From a bacterium (GTDB lineage: Bacteria > Ratteibacteria > UBA8468 > B48-G9 > DTJG01): a DNA stretch of 35,413 nt. Within the stretch, counting starts at the first letter, position 1. Each line of letters opens with the position of its first letter. The position numbers were made by a program, and so were the translations under genes. The stretch lies in contig JAOAAW010000008.1 of the NCBI GenBank assembly GCA_026418655.1, positions 1 to 35,413 on the forward strand, given 5' to 3'. This document shows positions 25,760 through 33,756 of this stretch, piece by piece. The notes under the pieces are model-generated. The model saw only the letters and a list, made by a program, of their open reading frames with translations. It searched no databases and was not told the DNA's origin.

Positions 25760-25768
25760 TGGTATAAT
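25760..25768 (+). promoter_or_regulatory. Extended -10 promoter for the AEC transporter gene
   Basis: TGG-TATAAT (TG at 25760-25761, TATAAT at 25763-25768) is a perfect extended -10 element. The region 17 bp upstream lacks a -35, which extended -10 promoters can tolerate. The transcript would begin near 25775, with a leader of under 20 bases before ATG 25793 and only weak ribosome-site similarity. Confidence 0.5.
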
Positions 25769-25792
25769 CATACTTTGTGAATTCGGTAAAAA

Positions 25793-26752
25793 ATGTTTAT
25801 CAATATATTCCTGAGGGTATTATCAATTTTTTTGATAATCTTTTTGGGCGTATTTGCCAGAAGAAAAAATTTTCTGTCCGATGAAGCAGCTAGCAAGATG
25901 GCACTTTGTATTACTAACTTTTTTTATCCAGCACTCATAATATCATCCATAACTTCAACATTTACAATAAAATCCCTTATATCAAACTGGATACTTCCCG
26001 CAGGAACATTTTTTATAATGCTAACAGGTTACATCACTGGAATCCTATTCACCAGATTTCTTTCCTTTGATAATCAACAAGAAAAAAACACATTTTTGTT
26101 TCAGTGTACTATAAATAATTATGTATTCCTACCACTACCTGTGGTTGCAATGTTCTTAGGAAATCCAGGAGTAGCATACCTTGTTTTTTCAAGTTTCGGG
26201 TCTGAAGTTTCTGTATGGACCATTGGTATGCTCGGACTTACAGGAAATCGGCTTGTGAAGAAAAATCTAAAAAATCTTTTAAGTGTCCCTATTTTTTCAC
26301 TTATCTTTTCAATTTTCGTAATTTCAACAAGAGATCTGTTTACTTTTCATGAAATTTTAAGAAAGGGATTTCTACAGAATTTTTTCCAGAGTCTTTTCTA
26401 CTCTATTGAAATACTTGGAAAAGCAACTGTTCCCCTTGCTCTTTTTCTCGCAGGCAGCAGAATTTCAACAATATCCATAAATCAATTAAAAAATATAAAT
26501 CAATTCTGGATAGGTTTCTTACGGTTAATCTTTATTCCTGCTTTAGCATGCGCTGGCCTTTCTCTCTTTTCACTTCCTTATGATATTTTCCTGGTACTTG
26601 CAATTGTTGCTATAATGCCTGCCGCTATTGCAAGTATAATTATTGCTGATACGTATAAAGCAGATATTAAATTTGCATCCGCAAGTGTTCTAACCACGCA
26701 TGTGGCGTCTCTTTTAACAATCCCTGCCTGGCTGACATTTTTAATGAAATAA
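25793..26752 (+). CDS. AEC (auxin efflux carrier) family transporter
   Basis: 319 residues and about ten hydrophobic helices in the AEC pattern of two five-helix halves. The signatures NFFYPALIISSI (helix 2) and NNYVFLPLPVVAMFLG (helix 4) are typical, with the conserved Asn-Pro elements. A charged loop lies in the middle (about 150-165). Bacterial AEC proteins carry organic acids such as malonate or malate, or amino-acid derivatives; the substrate here cannot be predicted. It lies head to head with the PilZ gene and 40 bases ahead of the Sm-like gene, which has its own strong ribosome site. Inner membrane. Confidence 0.85.
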   Translation: MFINIFLRVLSIFLIIFLGVFARRKNFLSDEAASKMALCITNFFYPALIISSITSTFTIKSLISNWILPAGTFFIMLTGYITGILFTRFLSFDNQQEKNTFLFQCTINNYVFLPLPVVAMFLGNPGVAYLVFSSFGSEVSVWTIGMLGLTGNRLVKKNLKNLLSVPIFSLIFSIFVISTRDLFTFHEILRKGFLQNFFQSLFYSIEILGKATVPLALFLAGSRISTISINQLKNINQFWIGFLRLIFIPALACAGLSLFSLPYDIFLVLAIVAIMPAAIASIIIADTYKADIKFASASVLTTHVASLLTIPAWLTFLMK

Positions 26753-26770
26753 GCCAGATTGATGGTAAAA

Positions 26771-26780
26771 TAGTATACTA
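26771..26780. promoter_or_regulatory. Perfect 10-bp palindrome before the Sm-like gene
   Basis: TAGTATACTA reads the same on both strands and lies just before the ribosome site (AGGAGG, 26783-26788). It includes TATACT, which resembles a -10 box but has no -35. It may be a small operator or chance in AT-rich DNA. Confidence 0.25.
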
Positions 26781-26792
26781 CCAGGAGGCGAA

Positions 26793-27122
26793 ATGATTCA
26801 ACTAACCGGTAAAATGGTCAAGATCAGATTTAAAAAATATTTTGAAGAACAAAGATTATGGGTTTTTGTTGGAAAGGTCCTGGAATTTACAGAACACTGG
26901 ATTATGGTAGAAGGTAAGGGACTGATAGTTTCCAGAGGAAAAATTACGCCTGTTGATATTGATGATGAAATCCGTACACTCATTATACCAAGGGATAATA
27001 TTGCTCATATAAGAATATTGCCAGATGATTTTGATATTTCAAACATTGAAATTGAAGAACGTGGCATTCGTTATTTTGTAAGGGTTAAAGGAGGTCCACA
27101 TACCAGCATCGGAGAAATTTAA
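26793..27122 (+). CDS. Small protein with Sm/Hfq-like beta-barrel pattern
   Basis: 109 residues with no family I can name for certain. The pattern resembles an Sm fold. Residues 8-47 give strands MVKIRF, VFVGKVLEF and WIMVEGKGLIV, like the Sm1 motif. Residues 64-78 (IIPRDNIAHIRILPD) match the Sm2 pattern of hydrophobic strand, R-x-N, hydrophobic strand and terminal LPD. A charged tail of about 30 residues follows, also strand-rich. If correct, it would form a ring that binds RNA. The ribosome site is strong. Only five bases separate it from the RNase HII-like gene, so the two are probably made together. The fold assignment is inference from sequence pattern. Confidence 0.5.
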   Translation: MIQLTGKMVKIRFKKYFEEQRLWVFVGKVLEFTEHWIMVEGKGLIVSRGKITPVDIDDEIRTLIIPRDNIAHIRILPDDFDISNIEIEERGIRYFVRVKGGPHTSIGEI

Positions 27123-27127
27123 GTAAA

Positions 27128-28003
27128 ATGTTGTATCTTGCCATAGATGAAAACGGCTATGGTCCAGTGATGGGGCCACTTGTGGTAACTGGCATAACAG
27201 GCACTTCTGACATAACAGAAGGATGGCCCAATGAGATTTTTGACAGTAAAAGATTATTTAATTCTTCCAATGGATATGAAAAAATAGAAAAAATTTCCCT
27301 TTGTCTTTTTAAAATTACAAAAAAAAGGTTACCTGAAAATACATTGGAGATATTTGAAAATTTTCAACAAAATGTTGATTGTCCCCAAAAGCATTCTTCA
27401 ATTTGTTTTAAAAATCTTCCAGAAATCCCTTTCTGGACATCAAAAGATAAAATTTTTGAATACTGCGAGTATTTTTCTGAGTTTTTAGATAAACGAGGAA
27501 CGAAAATATTATTTCTCAAATCAGTAACATTGTGCGTGGGTGGTTTTAACAGACTATGCAAAAACGATTTAAAAAAGGATTTCATAAATTACCTTCTGTT
27601 TGAAAAAATAATTACGCACAGCGCAGAGAAATGTGAAAGTCTTTTTGTACTGGCAGGAAAAATTGGTGGAAGAAAATCATACCATAAATTTCTACAGAAT
27701 GGGTTTTCCCAGTGGAAAATTTCCGAAATCATAGAAGACAGAAACACTTCAACATACCTGATGAAGAAAAATAATAATGAGATACATCTCAACTTTGTGA
27801 ATAATATTGAATCAAAATCATTTCTCGGTGTACTTGCAGGCATTTATGGTAAATATGTCAGAGAATTGCTAATGATAGGTATTAACCGTTCAATGGACAC
27901 CGAAGAATATATTTCGGGATATAGAGATACCAGAACAAAAAAATTCCTCGAAAAATTTAATAACATTGAATTCAATACTGATTGTCTCTTAAGAATCAAG
28001 TAA
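27128..28003 (+). CDS. RNase HII-like protein with altered active site
   Basis: 291 residues. The N-terminus LAIDENGYGPVMGPLVV is an unmistakable variant of the RNase HII opening (IDExGxGPxxGPLVV) with Asp7 and Glu8, and FDSKRL (39-43) matches the DSKKL motif. Near the C-terminus NIESKSFLGVLAGIYGKYVRE aligns with the D-x-x-x-ISAASIxAKVTRD helix, with Glu228 at the position of the fourth metal-binding Asp. The third acidic position (VDGN in RNase HII) appears as LAGK. The middle (about 45-170) is longer than usual. It may bind RNA-DNA hybrids without cutting, or cut by a modified mechanism. Its stop is four bases from the convergent htpX gene. Confidence 0.65.
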   Translation: MLYLAIDENGYGPVMGPLVVTGITGTSDITEGWPNEIFDSKRLFNSSNGYEKIEKISLCLFKITKKRLPENTLEIFENFQQNVDCPQKHSSICFKNLPEIPFWTSKDKIFEYCEYFSEFLDKRGTKILFLKSVTLCVGGFNRLCKNDLKKDFINYLLFEKIITHSAEKCESLFVLAGKIGGRKSYHKFLQNGFSQWKISEIIEDRNTSTYLMKKNNNEIHLNFVNNIESKSFLGVLAGIYGKYVRELLMIGINRSMDTEEYISGYRDTRTKKFLEKFNNIEFNTDCLLRIK

Positions 28004-28007
28004 AAAG

Positions 28008-28937
28008 TCAAGATACCCCTGCCATTTGTTTTAAAATCATAATCCTTTTGTGAATCGGAGGATGAGTACTGAAAAGATTTGCAAAAAAGGACTCATGATT
28101 GTTAATCTTGCTATTTCTCGGGTCTGAAATAAAAAGATGGGCAGTACCTTCAGTTGCTCTGTCCACAACCTTATCGTAATGTTGCTGTATTTTTTCAAGT
28201 GCTGAAGCTAGGGCTAATGGGTTTCTTGTAAATTCTGCAGAGGAAGCATCTGCCATATACTCCCTTGCCCTTGAAACAGCCATTGCCATCAATCTTGCAA
28301 CTATCGGTGCAATTACCATTAAAATCAAAATTATCAACAGGAAAAGACCTGAAGAACCTTTGCCTGATCTTTTCCTTCCGGAAGAATAAAATATATTTCT
28401 TCTTGCCCAATCCGAAAGCAAAACAATCGCTCCTGTAATCGCGGCGACCATTGTCATGGTCAGAATATCTCTATTCCTTATATGACCCATCTCATGAGCA
28501 ATAACACCCTGGAGTTCCTCACGGTTCATTGTATCAAGAAGACCTGTGGTAACACAAATTGAAGAATGTTGCTGGTCTCTGCCTGTTGCAAATGCATTTG
28601 GTGATGGTTCCTCCATTACGAATGCCTGTGGCCTTGGTATGCCAGCTGCAATAGACATTTCGTTGACTATATTAACATATTGTTGTTCTTTAAAAACAGC
28701 TGTATCAGGCATCCTTGCATCTACACTTGCCAGAACCATTTTATCACCATAGTAATAAGAAATTAAACTATTTATCACGGCTACCAGAACCGCTACAATT
28801 GTCATCACAGGAAACTTATTTTTGAAATACGAGGTATCGATCAAATAACCAATAATTCCAAGCAAAATCACTGAAATTAAAATTATATTGAATGTTTTCC
28901 ACCTGTTTATTCTTTGTTGCTGAAAAAAATCAATCAT
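28008..28937 (-). CDS. htpX: M48 family zinc metalloprotease, HtpX-like
   Basis: 309 residues. Two membrane helices near the N-terminus (about 17-34 and 43-62), the zinc-binding HEMGH (148-152), and the downstream Glu in SRAREYMADASSAEF, as in HtpX. Another hydrophobic pair lies around residues 160-215. HtpX degrades misfolded membrane proteins with the active site facing the cytoplasm. The end, NLFSTHPPIHKRI, is the usual HtpX C-terminal motif. The start overlaps the LemA stop (ATGA, 28937-28934), the common LemA-HtpX pairing. Confidence 0.92.
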   Translation of the reverse strand: MIDFFQQQRINRWKTFNIILISVILLGIIGYLIDTSYFKNKFPVMTIVAVLVAVINSLISYYYGDKMVLASVDARMPDTAVFKEQQYVNIVNEMSIAAGIPRPQAFVMEEPSPNAFATGRDQQHSSICVTTGLLDTMNREELQGVIAHEMGHIRNRDILTMTMVAAITGAIVLLSDWARRNIFYSSGRKRSGKGSSGLFLLIILILMVIAPIVARLMAMAVSRAREYMADASSAEFTRNPLALASALEKIQQHYDKVVDRATEGTAHLFISDPRNSKINNHESFFANLFSTHPPIHKRIMILKQMAGVS

Positions 28938-29491
28938 AGCTCAAGGTTAACCTGTGGAACCGCTTTTTCTGTTTCAGGAATTTCAAAAAAATCCCTTTTT
29001 TCAAAAGAAAACATAGAAGCAATTATATTGCCTGGAAATGTCTGAATTTTTGTATTATATATCATTACAGAATCATTATAGTGCTGTCTTGCAAATGCTA
29101 TCTGATTTTCTGTTGTCGTCAATTGCTCCTGAAGATTCAAAACATTCTGATTTGCTTTAAGGTCCGGGTAATTCTCAAAAAGAGCGAACAATCTTGTTAG
29201 AAGCCCCGAAAGTTCTCCTTCTGCTTTCGCCTTATCACCAATTCCTGCTGCAGAAACAGCCCTGTTTCTTGCTTCAACAATCTTTGAAAGCGTTTCTTGC
29301 TCGTATTTCATATAACCCTTAACAGCGTTTACAAGATTCGGAATGAGGTCATGTCTTCTCTTTAACTGTGTATCAATTTGAGCCCAGGCATTATCAACCT
29401 GAATTCTTGAACGAACGATTGAATTATAAAATCCTATTATTAATAAACCAATTAAAACAAATATCGCAAAGAAAATTATTAAACCTGTCAT
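28934..29491 (-). CDS. lemA: LemA family protein
   Basis: 185 residues. An N-terminal membrane helix (LIIFFAIFVLIGLLIIGFYN) is followed by the classic LemA stretch VDNAWAQIDTQLKRRHDLIPNL and the helical region with YMKYEQETLSKIVEARNRA. The late QIAFARQHYNDSV and FPGNIIASMFSF motifs are complete. LemA proteins form helical-bundle, membrane-anchored assemblies of uncertain biochemical role, commonly next to HtpX-type proteases. AAGGAG lies upstream; ATG 29491 gives the usual start just before the helix. Confidence 0.92.
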   Translation of the reverse strand: MTGLIIFFAIFVLIGLLIIGFYNSIVRSRIQVDNAWAQIDTQLKRRHDLIPNLVNAVKGYMKYEQETLSKIVEARNRAVSAAGIGDKAKAEGELSGLLTRLFALFENYPDLKANQNVLNLQEQLTTTENQIAFARQHYNDSVMIYNTKIQTFPGNIIASMFSFEKRDFFEIPETEKAVPQVNLEL

Positions 29492-29512
29492 TCATTGCTC
29501 CTTTTTGTTATT

Positions 29513-30025
29513 TTAGGTCCAGACATCATAGCATACAAGTTCTGACAATTCTTTCCTTTTCTTCATCTTAGGATTATCAGCAGGATATCCCACAGGCGTA
29601 AAAGCAATCGGCTCAACATCTTCTGGTAATTTCAGTATTTTTCTTGCCGCATCAGGATCAAATGCACATATCCAGCATGTTCCAAGTCCAAGTTCCGTCG
29701 CAGCAAGAATCAGATGGTCCATTGCGATGGCACAATCAATGTCAACATGGTTTTTACCATCTTTTCGCGTCCATGCAACTGATTTAATACCGCAAATAGC
29801 AATTATAACAGGTGCCTGAACAAACCAGTCAGCAGAATATATCTCCTTTAACTCATCTCTTCTCCCTTCTGTACTAATCACGATAATCTTATAAGGCTGT
29901 CTGTTTGCTGCAGAAGGTGCAACGCGAGTCGCTTCAAGGATTTTTTCAATCTTCCACTTTTCTACCGGTTCACTTTTGTAGGCCCGAACACTATACCTTT
30001 TTACGATCACTTCCTGAAATTCCAT
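29513..30025 (-). CDS. Nitroreductase family flavoprotein
   Basis: 170 residues, a compact nitroreductase fold. FMN-contacting motifs: VKRYSVRAYK near the N-terminus, RVAPSAANRQPYKIIVI, and AATELGLGTCWICAFD. The family uses FMN and NAD(P)H to reduce nitro groups, quinones or flavin-linked substrates; the small form often has other roles. AGGAGG four to five bases before ATG 30025. It stands between lpxA and lemA on the same strand, ten bases after lpxA, so it is likely co-transcribed with the envelope genes without an obvious functional tie. Confidence 0.85.
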   Translation of the reverse strand: MEFQEVIVKRYSVRAYKSEPVEKWKIEKILEATRVAPSAANRQPYKIIVISTEGRRDELKEIYSADWFVQAPVIIAICGIKSVAWTRKDGKNHVDIDCAIAMDHLILAATELGLGTCWICAFDPDAARKILKLPEDVEPIAFTPVGYPADNPKMKKRKELSELVCYDVWT

Positions 30026-30035
30026 GCTCCCTCCT

Positions 30036-30821
30036 TTAATCTCTTTCTCTTGCTATCCCTCTTTCAGAACATTCAATAAACCTTATAAGGTCCATAATTT
30101 CAGGTATTTCAGATAATTCTGAAGATCTTAACTCATCAATTGCCTGTTGAAGAGTTAAATTTCTGCGAAATATTATTCTGTATGTTTCTTCAAGAGCGGT
30201 GATTACATCTCTTGAGAAATTTCGCCTCTTTAAGCCAATTACATTTATCCCATGTGGTCTGGCAGGATGTCCATCTGCGATAATAAATGGAATGATATCT
30301 TTTGTTATTTTTGAACAACCGCCTGTAATTGAATGTTTGCCTACTCTTGAAAACTGATGGATTCCGACAAGCCCTCCAATGATAGCATAGTCATCTATGA
30401 AAACATGTCCTGCTATTGTAGCAGCATTTGCAATAATGCAATTGTTGCCTATAACACAATTATGAGCAACATGAACATAAGCCATAAGAAGATTGTTATT
30501 TCCAATAACCGTGGACTGGTTCTCTCCAGTAGCACTATTGATTGTCACAAATTCTCTTATGGTATTATTATTTCCGATTTTAACGAAGGAAACTTCTCCC
30601 TTATACTTTAAATCCTGGGGCGGATTTCCGATAGCAGCACCTGTAAATATTCTACAATTATCTCCAATTTCAACATTCCCTGTTATATGTACCATCGGCC
30701 CTATGGTACAATTATTTCCAATTCTTGCCCTGCCCTCAATAACAGCAAATGGACCCACACTGGTAGTGGTACCAATGTCTGCATTCCTGTCTACTTGTGC
30801 TGAAGAATGTATGAAAGGCAT
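30036..30821 (-). CDS. lpxA: UDP-N-acetylglucosamine O-acyltransferase LpxA
   Basis: 261 residues from ATG 30821. A left-handed beta-helix of hexapeptide repeats (IGTTTSVGP, IGNNCTIGP, IGNNNTI) runs to about residue 185, then the LpxA C-terminal helices. The catalytic region with HVAHNCVIGNNC carries the essential His, and GGLVGIHQFSRVGKHS is a strongly conserved LpxA signature. It adds the first acyl chain to UDP-GlcNAc in lipid A synthesis. An in-frame TTG at 30830 overlaps the lpxC-fabZ stop and could be the true, coupled start, adding three residues. Order after lpxC-fabZ is the normal one. Confidence 0.94.
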   Translation of the reverse strand: MPFIHSSAQVDRNADIGTTTSVGPFAVIEGRARIGNNCTIGPMVHITGNVEIGDNCRIFTGAAIGNPPQDLKYKGEVSFVKIGNNNTIREFVTINSATGENQSTVIGNNNLLMAYVHVAHNCVIGNNCIIANAATIAGHVFIDDYAIIGGLVGIHQFSRVGKHSITGGCSKITKDIIPFIIADGHPARPHGINVIGLKRRNFSRDVITALEETYRIIFRRNLTLQQAIDELRSSELSEIPEIMDLIRFIECSERGIARERD

Positions 30822-30826
30822 GTTAA

Positions 30827-32143
30827 TCAACCATCCACAAGTGCAAACATCAGGGTCGCCTCGCAGGCAATTTTATCATCCACATATGCCTTTCCCTGAA
30901 CCTGTCCAACCCTGCTTTTTAACCGGCTTACTTCTACTTTCAAAATCAATTGATCACCTGGTCTAACTGCACGACGAAACTTTGCCTGCTCTATACTCAT
31001 AAAAAAGGCGAGTTTTCCCTGGTTTTCTTTTTTACTCAGCATCAAAACACCTGCAACCTGTGCGATGGCTTCAACAATCAAAACGCCCGGCATAACGGGC
31101 CTGCCCGGGAAATGTCCTTGAAAGAACCACTCATTTGCTGATACATTCTTGATCCCTATTACTCGCTTATCTTCCTCAAGCTCAATAATCCTGTCGACAA
31201 GAAGGAAAGGAAATCTGTGAGGAATTATTTTTTCAATATCCTCTATTTCAAGAACAGGTTTTCTTTTCTCGATTAACCCATCCGAATATACTGCACTTAC
31301 CTTATCTTTGTGCAATAAATTTTTCAAGGTTCTTACCAGTTTTGTATTAATGGCGTGTCCACTTCTTATTCCTATGATGTGTGCCTTAAGAAACATTCCA
31401 AGGAGAGCAAGGTCTCCGATGAGATCGCAGATTTTATGTCTTACAGGTTCATTAGGAAATCTGAAACTATTTCTGATAACCCCGTTTTCTCCAATCACTA
31501 CTGTGTTATTATAATCAGAACCCTTACCCAGACCAATCATTTTCAATTTTTCGATCTCCTCTTCGAGGCAGAATGTCCTTGCAGGTGCAATTTCGTTTGC
31601 ATAAGTTTCTGGTGTAATATCAAAAGAGGCATACTGTGATTTAATCAATGAATTAGGATAGTCAAGTGTGTATGATATCTTAAGCGTGTCAGAAGGAAGA
31701 GCAACTATATGTGAAGAGTTTTCCGAAATATAAATTGGCTCTTTTACCCTATAAAAATTCTTTATTTCTTTCTGTTCAACAAGGCCTGCTTCCAGAAATT
31801 TATTAACAAAAATCTGTGCGCTGCCATCCAGACCAGGACATTCACCACCTTTCATTTCAACAATCAGATTATCAATGCCCAATCCGTATATAGCTGACAT
31901 TAAATGTTCAATGGTATGAATATGAACATTTCCATTTGATATGGAAGAACGCCTCGGGTATTTCTCTACATCAAGTAAAAAATTAATATCTGCCTTTATA
32001 ACAGGGTTTTGTGGCATATCCTTACGTATAAAAATAATACCGGTATTGGGAGGGGCTGGATTTACAGTGAGGGATACTTTTTCTCCGGTGTGAAGACCTA
32101 TTCCTTCTATTGAAAACGGATGCTCAATTGTCTTCTGATTCAT
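30827..32143 (-). CDS. lpxC-fabZ: Bifunctional LpxC (deacetylase) - FabZ (dehydratase) fusion
   Basis: 438 residues. LpxC occupies about 1-285: base Glu79 and zinc ligand His80 in HTIEHL, His236 and Asp240 in RHKICDLIGD, and His263 in RSGHAIN. FabZ occupies about 295-438, with PHRFPFLLVDR, then FFQGHFPGRPVMPG (His344) and IVEAIAQ (Glu358). The two halves make the committed lipid A step and remove water from 3-hydroxyacyl-ACP, both using the hydroxyacyl pool. The fusion is known from several phyla (for example Bacteroidetes). Its first 20 bases overlap the end of lpxD. Confidence 0.95.
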   Translation of the reverse strand: MNQKTIEHPFSIEGIGLHTGEKVSLTVNPAPPNTGIIFIRKDMPQNPVIKADINFLLDVEKYPRRSSISNGNVHIHTIEHLMSAIYGLGIDNLIVEMKGGECPGLDGSAQIFVNKFLEAGLVEQKEIKNFYRVKEPIYISENSSHIVALPSDTLKISYTLDYPNSLIKSQYASFDITPETYANEIAPARTFCLEEEIEKLKMIGLGKGSDYNNTVVIGENGVIRNSFRFPNEPVRHKICDLIGDLALLGMFLKAHIIGIRSGHAINTKLVRTLKNLLHKDKVSAVYSDGLIEKRKPVLEIEDIEKIIPHRFPFLLVDRIIELEEDKRVIGIKNVSANEWFFQGHFPGRPVMPGVLIVEAIAQVAGVLMLSKKENQGKLAFFMSIEQAKFRRAVRPGDQLILKVEVSRLKSRVGQVQGKAYVDDKIACEATLMFALVDG

Positions 32144-33185
32144 TTTTAAATCTTTGCATTTTCTTTTCTAATTGGGCTATCCGCTTCTCAAGATCCTTTA
32201 TCTTCTCAAAAATTTCCGGTGACCTTCTGAGATAAGCGGCACACTTCATGTCTTCCCATTTTTCTCTTGCAGGAAAACCTGAAACATTGGCATTTGGAGG
32301 CACATTTTTTGTAACACCCGCTTTCCCACCGATAATTGCATTGTCCCCTACTTCAATATGTCCGATAAGACCTGCCTGTCCTGCAATGATTACATTTTTT
32401 CCAATCCTGGTACTTCCTGAAATACCAACCTGAGCAACTATGATTGTATTGTCACCGATGATAACATTGTGAGCAATCTGAACAAGATTGTCTATTTTTA
32501 CACCATTGCCGATATATGTCTTTTCAAATCTTGCACGGTCAATTGTAACATTTGACCCAATTTCAACATCATCTCCTATCTCCACTGTACCTATCTGTGG
32601 AATCTTGTGATGAACACCCTTCACAGTAGCAAAACCAAATCCATCACCACCAATAACAGTTCCTGAATGAATATTGACGCGATTTCCTATTGTAATCCTT
32701 TCCCTGATAATGACATGTGGATAGATAAAACAATCACTTCCAATTCTTGTATAATGCCCGATATATCCGCATGCGCCAACCACGGTCCTATCACCAATTG
32801 TTACATCATCTTCAATCACAGTATATGGTTGTATAGAAACATCTTTTCCGAGTTTCACATTCTTTCCTATTACAGCAGTTGGGTGAATGCCTGGTTTGAA
32901 TTTTATTGGTTCAGGTCCTATCAGTGCTATTATCCGTGAGAAAGCAAGAGAAGGATTTTCTACCTTGATAAGGGTAAGCCCAGAATTGACAGAATAGTGA
33001 TTATTCTGAGAAACAATCGCTGCACTCGCCTGGGTTGACTTTAAAAGAACCAGATATTTTGGATTGGCAACGAATGTAATTGAACCTTTTTTTGCCTCCT
33101 TTATTCCTGACACATCTGTAATGATTGTTTCGGGATCCCCGATAATCTCTCCGCCCACCAATCGGGCGATTTCTTTAACAGTCAT
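32124..33185 (-). CDS. lpxD: UDP-3-O-(acyl)glucosamine N-acyltransferase LpxD
   Basis: 353 residues from ATG 33185, where AAAGGA sits about ten bases away; an in-frame ATG at 33194 is too close to that site but cannot be excluded. The N-terminal uridine-binding domain (MTVKEIARLVGGEIIGDP to about residue 100) is followed by hexapeptide repeats (about 105-320) with the catalytic His in IAHNVIIGDN. A short coiled coil (KIKDLEKRIAQLEKKMQRF) forms the end. It adds the second acyl chain in lipid A synthesis. Directly follows the skp gene, as in many Gram-negatives. Confidence 0.94.
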   Translation of the reverse strand: MTVKEIARLVGGEIIGDPETIITDVSGIKEAKKGSITFVANPKYLVLLKSTQASAAIVSQNNHYSVNSGLTLIKVENPSLAFSRIIALIGPEPIKFKPGIHPTAVIGKNVKLGKDVSIQPYTVIEDDVTIGDRTVVGACGYIGHYTRIGSDCFIYPHVIIRERITIGNRVNIHSGTVIGGDGFGFATVKGVHHKIPQIGTVEIGDDVEIGSNVTIDRARFEKTYIGNGVKIDNLVQIAHNVIIGDNTIIVAQVGISGSTRIGKNVIIAGQAGLIGHIEVGDNAIIGGKAGVTKNVPPNANVSGFPAREKWEDMKCAAYLRRSPEIFEKIKDLEKRIAQLEKKMQRFKNESEDN

Positions 33186-33199
33186 TTTAAACATTTCCT

Positions 33200-33742
33200 T
33201 TACTTTTTCTCTTTGTTTAGAAAATTTATAACCTGCTGGGTTATATCGCTTCCTTCAGGTCCATAAAAGACAGCCTGTGAATTTAATATAAAATCATATT
33301 TCTCTTTAATTGCAAAATCCTTTATAGCATCCTGAATTTCCTTTAGGCGCGCTTCAATTAACTGATTTTTCTTTTCTTCAAGTTTTTGATTGGCAGAACC
33401 AACAAAATTATAAAATTCCTGCTGTAATTTCTGAATTTCCTCTTCACTTTTCTTTTTCTCTTCCGGCTTCAATACATCTTTTTGCTTTTCATATAATTCC
33501 TGAGCCTTCCTCAGTTCCTCCTGTTTCTTCACTATTTCTTTTTGCTGGTTTTCTCTTTCCTTATCAAACTCATCCCTGCTTTCAGCTGTCTTTTTGTATT
33601 GATCAAAAACCATTTCAATATTTACATAACCAACTTTCAATGTTTTTGGTACATCTTTTGCAACCGGCGTGGCTGAAAAGACATAACCGTTTACAATCAA
33701 AACACATAAAATCAGCACACTATACTTCAAAAAAAATTTCAT
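33200..33742 (-). CDS. skp: Periplasmic chaperone Skp/OmpH family
   Basis: 180 residues. Signal peptide MKFFLKYSVLILCVLIVNGYVFS, then a beta-strand start LKVGYVNIEMVFDQYK, a long highly charged coiled coil (about 50-145), and a closing strand region (YDFILNSQAVFYG) as in OmpH. It should hold unfolded outer-membrane proteins on their way to BamA. AAGGAG precedes ATG 33742. It stands 14 bases after bamA, the standard arrangement. Confidence 0.9.
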   Translation of the reverse strand: MKFFLKYSVLILCVLIVNGYVFSATPVAKDVPKTLKVGYVNIEMVFDQYKKTAESRDEFDKERENQQKEIVKKQEELRKAQELYEKQKDVLKPEEKKKSEEEIQKLQQEFYNFVGSANQKLEEKKNQLIEARLKEIQDAIKDFAIKEKYDFILNSQAVFYGPEGSDITQQVINFLNKEKK

Positions 33743-33756
33743 ATCATCTCCTTTTT

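Noticed and set aside
26759..26779. TTGATG and TATACT before the Sm-like gene, considered as a promoter
   Set aside because: The gap between hexamers is about 9 bp, too short for a sigma70 promoter. Only the palindrome is reported.
27128..28003. Annotating the gene simply as rnhB
   Set aside because: Two metal-ligand positions differ and the middle region is enlarged, so ordinary RNase HII activity cannot be assumed.
30493..30966. A 157-codon open frame on the plus strand across lpxA and lpxC-fabZ
   Set aside because: Antisense to two certain lipid A genes, with no start signals. Repeated hexapeptide codons naturally leave the opposite strand open.
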